A DNA stretch of 64,000 bases from Lonicera japonica. Lineage: Eukaryota > Streptophyta > Magnoliopsida > Dipsacales > Caprifoliaceae. The notes beneath the pieces were generated by a model. It was given only the letters and a program-made list of their open reading frames with translations. It was not told where the DNA came from and ran no database searches. The translations under genes were made by a program, and so were the position numbers. Shown here in pieces: positions 23,662 through 35,369 of this stretch (positions within the stretch are counted from its first letter, which is position 1; each line of letters begins with the position of its first letter). The stretch lies in contig CM038465.1 in NCBI GenBank assembly GCA_021464415.1, positions 17,949,839 through 18,013,838 on the forward strand. The letters run 5' to 3'.

Positions 23662-26600
23662 ATGTATGCTTTAAGAATATTTCATGGGGGTAGCATTAAT
23701 ATGGGTCCCCCGCTTGACTACAAAGGAGGCTACAAGAAAGATTTTGAAGGTTTACATCCTGATTTTATGTCTATTATTGAATTCCACAAGTTAATTATTC
23801 CTCTAGGGTATGTACCAAACACGTACACTATTTATTACATTCACCCTACATTTGGAATTAGTCATGGACTCAAGTCAGTGTGTAGTGACATAGAAGTGTT
23901 TGACTTATTTGCATGCCACGAGAAGGGTAGTATGATTGAAATATACCTAGACCATGCATTTGTTCAAGATGCAATACTTGAACCAACTGCTGAATTAATT
24001 TCTGAACCAACTGTTGAACCAATTACATCAAATTATGACCATAGTGATGATGACAGTAGTAGCATTAATTTGGAGCCTTTTGATGAGGAAGTAATAGAAC
24101 ATGATGAGGATGATATTGTCTTGGATGATAATGACAGAACAAAAGGAGATTACCTTACCTTTGACATGGGTAGGGAGGAACAAAGTAGTGATGATGATGA
24201 TACTCTTAGAAGTCCTAAAAATTTGTCTGATGATGAGAGTAACACCCCCAAGTTTGTTGAGTTTAATGAAGAGGTTGACATGAAAGATCCTAAATTGCAA
24301 GTAGGCTTTATTTTTTCAAATGTGTCTGTGTTTAGAAAAGCTCTAAAAACTCATCCCATTAAACATGGATATGAGTTGAAGTTTAAAAAAAATGAGTACC
24401 ATAAAATCACTGCTACTTGTAAGGCTGAGTGTGGGTGGAGGATACATGCCTCTCAAATGCATTCTACCACAAATTTCCAAATCAAGAGTTTGAAGGGTGA
24501 CCCTCATAAATGTGGTAGGTTATATCACAACAAATTTTCAAATTCGACTTGGTTGGCAGAACAATATTTGGATAGGTTTATGGATGACACTGCTTGGAAG
24601 GTTAATTCTATGAAAAAAACTGTTAGGAGAGATCATATGGTGAATGTGAATCCTAGTCAAGTTTATAGAGCTAAGAACAAAGCACTTCAAGTTATTGAAG
24701 GGAATCATAGGGAGCAGTACTTAAGAATGTGGGATTATTGTGCAACTGTTAAGAAACAAAATGTGGGTACTGTGGCTACATTGAAAGTGGATAGGCCATT
24801 GCCAAACTCAGCCCCCATTTTTCAAAGATGTTTCTTATTATATGAGGCACAAAGGAAAGGAATGCTAGCTGGGTTTCGACCTATGATTGGCCTTGACGGC
24901 TGCCATCTAAAGGGACCATTTGGAGGACAGTTGCTAAGTGCAGTTGCCAAGGATGCAAATGACCAAATGTTCCCTTTAGCAATTGCAGTTGTGGAAGCAG
25001 AGTGTAAGGAGAGTTGGATATGGTTCATGGAAAACTTGATTGATGTCATTGGAACACCTGAACAAATGGGATGGACTTTTATGTCAGATAGGAAGAAGGT
25101 AAAATATTTATTTCATGTCAATATACTAATTTAAATACAATGGTTCTTTATTGAATGTTTACTAAATTATTTTTACTTTTGTTAATAGGGCCTTGTTGAA
25201 TGTTTCAAAACTTTGTTGCCCAACACAAATCACAGGTATCACTAAGCCAAAACTTTGTTTCTAAATACTTTTATGTTATACAAATGTAGCACTTGCTTAA
25301 ACAATTTACTTTTACTAATTTACTTATATATGCACATTGATATGTTATTTGAAATTTAGGCATTGTTTGAGGCACTTGTATGCCAACTTGAAAGATGAGT
25401 TTAGAGGTGACATGAAAGGTGTGGGTAAGGAGTTAAAAGAATTAGTGTGGAAAGCTGCTTCAGCCTACACTATTGAGGACTGGATTAGACATATGGAAAA
25501 AATAAAGGTGCTAAAAAAATCAGTATTTGAGTGGCTAGTCAAAATTGACCCCAAGTTTTGGACTAGATCTCATTTTGATTCTAATTGTAAGTCTGATATG
25601 CTATGTAACAATATAAGTGAGAGCTTTAACCAATATATCAAGGAATCTAGAGATAAGCCGATCATTACTATGCTTGAGATGTATCGAAAGCAACTCATGG
25701 TTAGGTTCCAAAAAAAGAGAGAAAGAATATTGAATTGTGATGGAAAATTATGTCCTAATATTAAACAGATTATGGAGGATACAAAGATAATAGCTAGGGA
25801 TTTTGAAGTTATATATGCTGGGAATTGGTGTTTTGAGGTTGGCGACGTGACAAAAACTCACACTGTGTACATTGATAAAGGAGAGTGTTCATGTAGAAGA
25901 TGGGATCTTAGTGGAATCCCATGTGTTCATGGCGTTGCTGCTATCTTAGCACATAAAGGGGAAGTTGATGATTATGTTGATGATTATTATTTAAAAGATA
26001 CATGGACCAAGCAATATGAGGCATTAATTTACCCGGTACCTGACAAATCTCAATGGGTTAAAACACCATTTGACCCACTTACGCCTCCACTTTTAAGAAG
26101 AGCTCCAGGAAGACCAAAGAAAAAAAGAACTAAGAAATGGGATGAACCTGCTAATCCTCATACAGTTAGGAGGTTTTTCAAAAACTTGAGGTGTAGAAAT
26201 TGTGGAGAGTATGGTCACAATATAAGGACTTGCAAGGGGCCAGTTGCACCTAAAAAGATGGGGAGGGGCACTAATGTTGGTGGGAGAGGTAGGAGAGCTG
26301 GGATGGTACCAAAAAGTGGTGGGAGTTCAAGCTCAATTAGAGGTGTGAGTGAGGGATTTGCATGTGAGGGAGTTGCAATTAGTGGCACATGTAATAGAGG
26401 TGATGGCAGAGGCAACAGAGTAGTGAAAAGTGGTTTTGGCAAAGCTAAAAAAATCAGGGAGAGGTGGAGGCAAAGCTGGAAGTACTGGGTTGTGGCTGGG
26501 AGAGGTACTTTTTTGTTCAACTTATTAATTAATTTTTTTGGGTGCCAACTCTTAACTTTTTAATCTTTAACAGGGTAGTGGAAGTGATGGAAATATTGAA

Positions 26601-26869
26601 AATACAAGTAAAGCTACTGGAAATGCAAGTAGGAGCTCATGTATGGCTAGTGGAAATGCAAGTGGAAGTAGTGGAATTATAAATGTTGAAGCTCAGGTAT
26701 TACAATTTATATATTCATGACAAGTGCTTTTATATAGTTGTGTGATATTAAATCTAAATTAAATTTCATTTTGCAGGTTCAAAAGACATTTACAAGATTT
26801 GGTCCTGTCATTTTCTCAAGTCAAGGCAGTGGAAGTGGTCATGGCTCCTCAAGTAGTCAAAAGTTGTAA
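23662..26869 (+). CDS. MuDR-type transposase, five coding exons
   Basis: Exons 23662-25098, 25189-25235, 25360-26504, 26574-26696 and 26777-26869 join at GT-AG sites. The start is the first ATG after a 5' UTR intron (23116-23658). Domains in order: a PB1-like N-terminal region as in plant MULE proteins (IFHGGSINMGPPLDYKGGY); an acidic linker; the MuDR DNA-binding region (AECGWRIHASQMHSTTNFQI); the MULE catalytic region with GLDGCHLKG and, across intron 1, MSDRKKGLVEC; a SWIM zinc finger (CSCRRWDLSGIPCVH); a CX2CX4HX4C knuckle (CRNCGEYGHNIRTC); and a Gly/Arg/Ser-rich tail. The enzyme cuts and reinserts the element by binding its TIRs. A run of seven A at about 26447-26453 shifts the frame just before the tail; six A would join it smoothly to exons 4 and 5. 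The catalytic core has no stop. Confidence 0.88.
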
Positions 26870-27199
26870 ACAAATGCTACTTCTTTTTTTCTTTTTGTAA
26901 CTAGTGTTCAGGCTAGTTAAGCCAATAATTGGCACCTTTTTTGCAACTAGTTCATACTAGTTAGGTCTATAAGTTGGCTCATCTATTTTTTTTGTTTTTT
27001 TTTGTTTTTGATATTTGATGCAACTTTGTTTGAACTTAAACAATTTGTTTAAGCTGTAAGAGAGTTGCATTAAATTGTTAGATGGTTGGCTTACTTCTAC
27101 TACTGGTAAATTGATTGTATGCTATTTTGCTTGGTTTTACTTTTGTAAACACAACATATATGCACAGTTTTGCATTTTCCTTATTTACTTCTTGTATTT

Positions 27200-27292
27200 T
27201 GGCTTTAGGGATGGCAAAATAACTCGACCCGACGGGTTTTAAACTTGCTCGAGTTGATTTTTTTTTTAACTGGGTTGTGTTTGGATTTTTAA
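27200..27292. repeat. hAT-like end fragment inside the MULE 3' region
   Basis: TTTAGGGATGGCAAAATAAC followed by CGACCCGACGGGTTTTAAAC resembles a plant hAT-type element end. No partner end was found. Confidence 0.3.
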
Positions 27293-27298
27293 AAGTAA

Positions 27299-27612
27299 AA
27301 CTTGTAATGAAGATGCAGAAGAAGAATAAATAGCAAACGGTAGAGAGAGAATGAGAGAAATAAAAATGACATATGGGTTTGTGGTATACAGACGGAAGAT
27401 GTGTCAGAGCAAAATAACGATTTGCCTTTTGCACAAAAACATCTAGTCAATGAGTCAAAAGGAGGGTAGCTCAGTCTTTTCTGCATTTCCGTTAACGGTA
27501 TCATATTTTTTTTGATTTCTTATAAATGAGAGAGGTTTAATGTTACTTTTAAAAGATGGGGGGGTTTACTGTCAAAAAATAATAGTTTAGGGGGGTTTAG
27601 TGTTTTTTACCC
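27299..27612 (-). repeat. Right TIR of the first MULE
   Basis: About 310 bases inverse to the left TIR, with an extra stretch of about 105 bases that the left arm lacks. It ends GTGTTTTTTACCC. Confidence 0.88.
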
Positions 27613-30114
27613 ATTAAATTATTATCCTAATATGCTAATCACATATTTTTATAATAAATTTAATAAAATCTTTCCGACAAAAGAACTAAACTAGTTTGAA
27701 TCATTATTTTTGCGCTAAACCCTAACTAGTTGACTTAGAGGATAGTCTATACTCTCTAAATTAATTGGTTTTGTATCTTTATAATTTTAAATTGAAGTGG
27801 GTTGTTTTCGGTGGTATTTTTAATCCTTACTTTTTGATATCGAAATTGTCAATTTTATGTTTCCACCGCCCGTTTTAGTTCAAATTTGATTTTAATCATG
27901 TTTTAACCTATTTGAATTAAATTATGGCTTTTACTTAATATTTTTAAACTCACTTTTAATAAAAGATTTTGTAGTGTCAAGCACTACTTCACTTTAATAA
28001 ACAAGTATTTTTGGTAAAATTAAGTAATGCGAATTGATTCCATAATTAGTTTTGGTACGTATAGTTCATATCATGCATGAATTATTGTGAAAAATACAAG
28101 TTTAATAGATTAATTAGCTTGTGGAAAGTAGGCTGATTTTTAAAGAAAAATTAATTAGAAAATAATTCATGGTCCACCGAATTGTCCGTTGTGTTGCCCG
28201 GAACTTATGGATACTCCTAGCACTTTTTATTCTTAATTTTAATTAAAGTTTTTCACGCGTTTAATTAATTTAGCACACTATTTTTATTATTTATTTTATT
28301 TAGCTTTATTCCATGTTTTTCTTATGTTAATTTAGTTTTCATTAGCATAGTAATGTTTCGCTATTTTTAGGTTTAATTTTATTTGTATGTTTTATTTAGT
28401 TATATTGCCTTTAGTTAGTTTAGTTATTAATTCTCATTCTATTCCCTCCATATTTCATCTTTTCTATATTTTTTCTCTTCTTTCTCTTGAAAGAAATTTT
28501 CCTAAGTCAAAGAACTACCCTCCTCCTCGTAGATCGACCTCGGACTTACCGAGTATTTATTATTTGACCGACCACCTGCACTTGGGTGTAATAACTCGCT
28601 TTGTTTTCGCCGAGTCAGTGTTGCGATTTGATTTATCATTTCTGCAATTGCCCACTTGACTGAATTTGATGGATTGTCGACCGATGCTACCATCATTTCC
28701 TATTTTATTTAAATAAATTAAAAATGTTAAGGATTTAGAAATTTGTATATAAACATCTATCATTATAAAAATAGAGAAAAAAAGACTTACAATAACTTGG
28801 GCTTTGATCTTATCGACTGACAACAATGTCGTGCCCTGGTCTTCCTTCTAGAGATAGAGCATGACATCTAGCAAGTCTTCTTTCACTGTTTTGGTACCTT
28901 TCTCCCATTGTTGAGCTCTCTTGTCTATTAAAGGATATTAATACTTCCTCACACTTTCAACTGCCTTTTTGATGATATTTTTGTAACCATCTAAATCAAA
29001 CCGTCCACGTAAAAACCAACTTAATCAGAAACACAAAAGGAAAATGTGTACTTGAGTATTATTAAAAAGCGCGCTGATACGCTCTTCTTCTTCAGCTCCT
29101 GGTCCTCCATCTTGCATCCCAGCTCCAAAGAATCACTTAATAAATATCAATTTTCTAATTACATTACCACAATAATGCGGAGCAGCAACCCTCAAGTTGA
29201 CAATCCCCTTTGTCATGTTACTACATGTTTGGTTTTAGACATAATGGACCAATTGGTCGGCCTCTTTGTTTCTCTTGTTCATAAGCCACTTGTGTCTATT
29301 CTTGGAAAAGATTTCAGTGGCAAGGATTCTCCTAATTTTTTTCCATTGCTCTCCCATGGGACTAAGGATAGTCATCAGGTATCCACCACTAACTATTTAA
29401 GAAGCTAAACAAACAGGTCTTCAAGAAATCTTAGTGTCTTGTATCTTCAAGAATTCTTTTTGCCAAATCATCGCTAGACACAATAATGACATAGGTTTTC
29501 AGGAAGCGGGTACAAATGATTTATGTATTCATCTCACCCTATGAATCCATCGAAAGACAGGCTTACATGTAAACAATGTGTGCAGGCTCCCGATAATAAG
29601 CCATTGCTTTGGGCCAGGTGGGAGCTCTTGTGACCTTTTCTTATTATATATATGACAATGAATAAATAAAATGCTAATAGAAGCATAGCCGTGGAAAAGG
29701 TTGAGGAATTAAATGTTGCGACAAAGTGGCTTTCCATTCTCAATACTATATGCTTTGAATTTTGTATTGCTAAACTGCCTATTGCTTGCTTATTATACTG
29801 GCTAGTTCATCCATGTGGGGGAGAATAGGTGCACCGCAATTTTTGGAGATGACAGCAATCCAAGAACCCCACTCTATTTTCTCAATTTTGTACTAGTTTA
29901 TTTATTTTTTCAAAAAGGAATTTCATTTAAGTAGCCATAATATTCCAAGCATACTTATCCATAATTATGACACATGGTCTTGTTTGAAAAAAAAAATTTG
30001 TTTAACAGATTGCATGCTGGAACAATGTGCATTTGATGAAGCCGGTTTATAGTTATGTTTAATTAAAAATAAATTGAATAAATTAAAATTGCTTATGTTT
30101 AATTTTGTTATCGG

Positions 30115-30437
30115 GTTTGTTATGATAAATTTTAATACTCGCAAGCGCACAAATCAATTTATAATATAGCGTACAAGCGAGGTCAATCCCACAGAGACTC
30201 ACACAATATGTTTAAATTTTGTCTTGTTAATTTTTCACTAATTCCTAATCTAGCAAAGAATAATTGGTGAGAATCAAACGAATAAAATAAATCAAATTAA
30301 ATAATGCAAAGCAAAGAAAGTAAATTAAAGCAATGGAACTAAACTAAATAATACTAAGCAAGATAATAAAATTAATAAATTAATTGACTAGGGTTTTGAA
30401 ATCATATATTTAATATCATCTTCCTAAGTAATTCATG
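30115..30437. repeat. LTR-like block, left part (split by the second MULE)
   Basis: The phrase CGCAAGCGCACAAATC..CAAGCGAGGTCAATCCCACAGAGACTC is common at one end of a plant gypsy-type LTR family. The layout parallels 44500-45640. The right part appears to resume at 40773. Confidence 0.45.
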
Positions 30438-30780
30438 GATTTTTTTAGATAACTATGCTTATTTTCTAACTTATTTAGTAAAATAGGGTTGTTTTAAACT
30501 TATTTGGGGAAATAGGGTAGTTTTAAAATCGTGATTCAAAGTACCTATTTTAGTTGAAAAAACGCGACTCAAAGTAGCGTTTTAAAAAAAATCGTTCTGT
30601 AAAAACGAGATTCAAAGTCGCGTTTTTAGGCATAAAAACGCTACCCAAACTCGCATTTTTAATAGTAAAAACGCTACCACAAATCGCGTTTTTAAAGAGC
30701 CTTTTTTTTAAACCGATATTCGTGATCACGTTTTTTAACATAAAACCACAATTTATTATTGCGTTTTTTAATTTAATTAA
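30438..30780 (+). repeat. Left TIR of the second MULE, with subterminal AAAAACGC repeats
   Basis: About six copies of a phrase like AAAAACGCGATTCAAAGT, some inverted, occur from 30540 to 30776. The right TIR has the same kind of repeats. Such subterminal repeats often bind transposase. Confidence 0.8.
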
Positions 30781-31919
30781 TTTGCCCTACGTAACTTCTA
30801 TTGCGTCGTTTTTCACTTATACTTCTTCTTCTTCTTCTTCTTCTTCTTGCTCTTTCTTCCTCATCTTCTGTTGCTTCTTCTTGTTGCTCTTTCCTCCTCC
30901 TCATCTTCTGCTGCTTCTTCTTTCCATTTTCTTCATAATTTAAAAATTGTGAAGACCATTCACTCATAATAATTTTTCTCTACTTCAACAAAAATAGGTA
31001 TGTCTATTTATAGTATTTTGATTATTTATAGATCTATATTTTTTGTTTATTTCTAGATCTATATATTTTGATTATTTGTAGATCTATGCTTGCATAATAA
31101 TTATATGAATGAAATAAATGGGATATTATTGTAGATTTATGATATAGATTTGTTTGATTGTTTGTAGATCTATGTATGCATAATATGTGTGTGGGTGGGT
31201 GGGGGGTGGGGGGTTTAGATATAGATTTGTAGATTTGTGAATGTATGTATTATTGCAAATTTGTAGATTTATTATCATATTATTGTAATATAGAAAATTT
31301 GTGTTTAGCACAAGTATTATGATTTATGATTTATAATATTTTTGAAATTAATTTCAAGTTCCCTAATTAAATGGATGTTTCTTTTGGAATTTCGGATATT
31401 AATAGATTTCAAAATTCAAAAGTTTGCTATAAGTTAAATCTTAGGGATAATTAAATTGTTTACTTGAAAAGTCAATTAAGGGTATTTTAAGGAAAATAAA
31501 AACAAGAAAATAGTGAGTATCCATTGTTTTGGGTCATTTCCTAATTTCCCTAAATGGGTGGGTTAAATGCAAAACTATTTGAAATAAATGGGCCAAAAAC
31601 AAAAAGGCCCATTGTAATACTTAATAATTATATTTGTAGTGGTTTATAATCTTTTTTTATTTGCAAAATATTATTTTATTATTTTAAATAAATAATTTAA
31701 TATAACATTTCGTAGGGGTTGATACTTAATTTTGTTTTTTCAATAATTATATAACAATTTTGAAGAATGTATATACTTATTTAACTTTTGAGAAATTATA
31801 TTTTATTTTAAAGAACGTATTATTTACCATCATAATGGAGGGCATGCTTGATTATTTTAAGTAAATTATATTTATTATCAGTTGGTGATAAATTTGTTTA
31901 ATTGTGTTGAAGGTAAATA

Positions 31920-34449
31920 ATGACGAGCAGACAAGTATTTATGCTTTTATACTGGGGCAGAGAAATTATTAATGGAGAGCATGGATAATGTTACAATATG
32001 CAACATAAAATAGGAATTATCATTAAAGAAGGTACGACGTACTCGGAATTAGTTGGAATGATTTATTCTGCTATGAATGTTGACCTCTCGCCGTCCACCT
32101 TAAAGATTGTATGTAGATGTCCACTGTTTGTGACCATAAATGTTTGCAGTTTCTTCCTCCATGAAATTAATGATGGTAGAAGCTTACATTTTGCAATGGG
32201 TATAATTTTAAATGTTCCCTTTATGAATGCAATTGATTTGTATGTGGAGAAAGTTGATCTGAATTATGATATGTTCCCACTTGCTGAAAAATTTCCAACC
32301 TCAGCGTCATATAGTTTACCACCATCGACACAGTACACTCATGTTTCTAACTTGCCTTCTACTTCACGACCATTAAAAAAGCTTGAATTTTCTCCTGAGA
32401 CACGCGGTCATACCCGTAAGAATTACATAACGGACCAGCCAATGTTTGAGTACGGAGATGGTATAGAATATGATGACTCCACTAGAGAGGACACGGATTG
32501 AAACTCGGAATCTGACAATCGTACATAAGAGAATGACACTGAAAGCGATGAATGTGAACAATCAAACCAAATTGAGGTGGTTGCGAAAGACATACCGTCA
32601 TTGTATACACAATTTCCTATTACGTATGTGGATCAGGAGGTGACAATTAATGAGCAGTTGGTAGATCACAATGAATTACGGAAGAGGCTCACTTACGAGA
32701 CTAAAGATAAGTTGAAGATTGCCGTGAAACAATATGCAATTAAGAATTCAAATGAATTTATTGTTGATGAATCAAAGGCAGATACATGGGCAATAAGGTG
32801 TAAATTGCACGAAAGAGGGTGCAAACGGCAACTTTATGCTTGTAAGAGGAAGAAGAAACCTGGCCAGTTTGAGATAACCAAGTACGAGGGTCTCCACACA
32901 TGCACATTTGATCATTTGAAACTAACTCACAAACATTTGGACTGCAAATTAATTGCCAGCAAAGTAAAACACATGATTAAGGTTGACCCTAGCCTTAAGA
33001 TTGGCGTTATCGTCGCATTTGTTAAGGATTAATATGGTTATAAGATTTCTTATTGGAAGGCATGGAATGCGAAGCAGAAGGCTATTGAAATATTATTTGG
33101 CAATTGGAAAGAGTCTTATGCTATTATGCCGAAATATTTAGCCGCAATTAAGTACAACAACCAACGCACCGTCCACGAGTATAGAACCAAGATGTATGAT
33201 GGCCATTATCGTATTTTTTAGAAAAACTTTTGGGCCTTTAGTGCGTCCATTGAAGGCTTTGTGCATTGCCGTCCTGTTATAAATGTAGACGCGACACATC
33301 TACGTGGCAAGTACAACGGAAAATTATTTGTTGCAATGGCTATGGATGCAAGTGAAGGAATATTCCCGCTTGTATTTGGATTCGGCGATGAGGAAAGTCA
33401 CGACACATAGAACTTTTTTCTCACGGGGCTTTGGCATTATGTCGTGAGGGGATGAGATGGCATCTGCTTGCTTTCTGATCGGCATAGAGGCATACTATCT
33501 GTAATTAATTACGACCCATAATTTCAAGAGCCAATGACATACCATCGGTTTTGTATGCGACATATCCGCAGTAACTTTAAACCAGACGAGATTTTAAAGA
33601 TACTAATGTGGAAGGCTGCAACTGCTTACTGCTTGCCAAAATTCAATAAGTACCATGGACATGATCAAAGAGTATGATGATCAACAAGAGAGTGAAGGAA
33701 AAAAACCATGAAGGTGGCTAAACCAAATTATCCTAGAAAAGTGGACTTTTGTTCACGATGGAGGGCATCGTTATGGGATAAAGACAACAAATATCTCAGA
33801 GGTTTTCAATGGAGTTTTAATTGGAGTGAGGTCTTTGCCTGTTACTGCGTCGGTGCAGCTCATTTTTCATCGCCTTGTTACGTACTTTTATGAAAGAGTC
33901 GAGCAGAGGAAAGATAGGCTTGACAATTTAGAGGTGGAACACACGCCATTCATGACACTGAAATTATCGAAGAGCATGAAGGATATCGGCAAATATATTA
34001 TTTTTAGGCATAACAACTCGGAGGGACTTGCCTCTGTCACGTCAGCCAAAGGAAATGTGAAGAATATCAACATTATGGAAGGCACGCGCAGCTGTGGGAG
34101 GTGGACAATTTATAAGTATCCTTGTTCACATGTATTGGTGGTGTGTGCTGAATTAAGATTACAACCGAAGTACTTAATTCATCAATACTTGACTCTTAAG
34201 GCGTACATGGCTACATATTCTCCTACTTTGCATCCTGCTTTGCCAAAAGAATACTGGGAAACCCATTTGGTTAATACAATTTCAGGTGTTTTGATTCCTA
34301 ATCCAAACTTGTTGCGTCAAAAGGGTCGTCCATCTAGGCACATTCATAACGAGATGGACGTAAGTGATTGTCGAAGATACAACCATTGCGGGACTTGTGG
34401 AGAGGCGGGACATGATCGCCGTAAGTGTCCCCGCAATCAGATTAAATAA
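31920..34449 (+). pseudogene. MuDR-type transposase, degenerate
   Basis: One frame can be followed from the ATG at 31920 through 31998-32501, 32577-33032 and on to about 33650, broken by stops (for example about 31989, 32499, 33030, 33220 and 33407). It has the MuDR N-terminal region (LRKRLTYETKDKLKIAVKQY, TWAIRCKLHERGCKRQLYAC), the catalytic segment VDATHLRGKYNGKLFVAMAM and GFGDEES. The frame shifts before 33826-34449, which holds the SWIM region (SCGRWTIYKYPCSH; the first Cys of the CxC pair is Arg) and a CX2CX4HX4C knuckle (CGTCGEAGHDRRKC). Clearly dead. Confidence 0.88.
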
Positions 34450-34837
34450 TTGTTGCATTATTACGTAATTAAATATGCAGTCTTACTTTATTATTTGATA
34501 ATGTAGCAGATTCTAGATTATTCAATTAATATTTGGTTTTAGTATGTAATATTTAAGTTGATGTCTTTGTATGCTTTACTTTGTTTCATGTCTAATATTT
34601 TATTTTGCTTTATGCGTAATGTTGTAACCACAACCTTCGTTTAATTAATTTAATTCAAAATGTTTGTTATTTTTCAAAAAATACAAATGTAGAGGTATGT
34701 TTTTATCATATATACCAAAATTCTAAGTTCATGTACACAGCAAATCATACAACTAAGCAAAAATAAGTATCCATGCACAACCATTTGATACAAGTAATGA
34801 AATGACATTTTTTCTCTAATAACTAACAATCAACCTA

Positions 34838-35276
34838 CTAAGTACCACAACTAGGTTTTTTTTGTTTCCTCTTCGGCCTCTCATCCCTCTCGACCTCTGT
34901 ATGGGTGTGCGCCTCTACACCTCTTCCTTTGCCCTTACCCCTCGATCTACCTCTGCCTCGTCCTATATCGATAAGTAGCACAGGTACATCTACAATATCT
35001 GGTATGCTCAACTGTGTCAATCCGTCATCATGATCCGTGGGTGGTCGTGTTGGTGACTGTGAAAGTCTGAGTGGAAGCTGATGCGACACGGATGGTGAAA
35101 TAAAAAACGAGTATGTCATCAATATAGACACATAATGTCCTATGTCAAAATCCTCGTATATGGTAGGGAGTGTAGAGAAGTCTGTCGTACTCGGCTGTGG
35201 TAAGCTGGCTGGTGGTGGTGAGGATAACGTATCTGATTATGATAGGACGGGGGTAAATGGAGAATAAAACACAGAT

Positions 35277-35369
<93 letters not shown>

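Larger units (their letters stand above)
22799..27612 (+). mobile_element. Nearly intact Mutator-like element (MULE)
   Basis: Long terminal inverted repeats begin GGGTAAAAAACACTAAAC and extend about 240 bases on the left and 310 on the right. They are flanked by an imperfect 9-bp duplication (attaattta at 22790-22798, attaaatta at 27613-27621, 8 of 9 matching). Nine-base duplications and long TIRs are the Mutator signature. A spliced transposase fills the interior. It sits in the LTR of the gypsy element that disrupted CYP79, so it is younger than that element. Confidence 0.93.
20290..28617 (+). mobile_element. Ty3/gypsy element, 3' part (internal tail plus 3' LTR) inside CYP79 exon 2
   Basis: The noncoding tail (about 20300-21512) has the CATTACCCCCAGCCCC and GCTAGGGACTAGCAA phrases common before the polypurine tract of plant gypsy elements. 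The tract AGTTGGGGGA at 21513-21523 is followed by the LTR start TGTGATTAAG at 21524. The LTR runs to about 28617 and is interrupted by the MULE at 22799-27612, giving an LTR of about 2.3 kb. Its far part contains a CCTCCTCCTCGTAGATCGACC segment typical of such LTRs. The 5' half of the element and its 5' LTR are absent, and CYP79 coding flanks both sides, so a deletion followed insertion. The right edge is uncertain by some bases. Confidence 0.7.
19824..29743 (-). pseudogene. CYP79-family cytochrome P450 pseudogene, split by nested transposons
   Basis: CYP79 enzymes convert amino acids to aldoximes at the ER membrane, the first step to cyanogenic glucosides, glucosinolates and volatile oximes. 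On the minus strand the gene reads: start at 29743 with a membrane anchor (MLLLAFYLFIVIYII); proline hinge LPPGPK near 29620; KPVFRWIH near 29560; EFLKIQD near 29450; WKKIRRILATEIFSKN near 29330; a region ending KIKAQVI at 28791. An intron (28790-28700, GT-AG) follows, then exon 2 with ASVDNPSNSVKWAIAEMINQ. VDNPSN in place of the usual oxygen-binding AGxDT is a CYP79 hallmark. The frame resumes at about 20290 with KAFRLHP, FNPERH and the heme loop FSVGQRGC, and ends at 19824. About 40 residues are missing at the join. Several stops and frameshifts exist, including one stop right after the heme Cys. The ExxR glutamate is Lys (KAFR). Confidence 0.92.

Noticed and set aside
24028..25049. Minus-strand ORFs under the first transposase
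   Set aside because: Shadow frames of the MULE coding exon.
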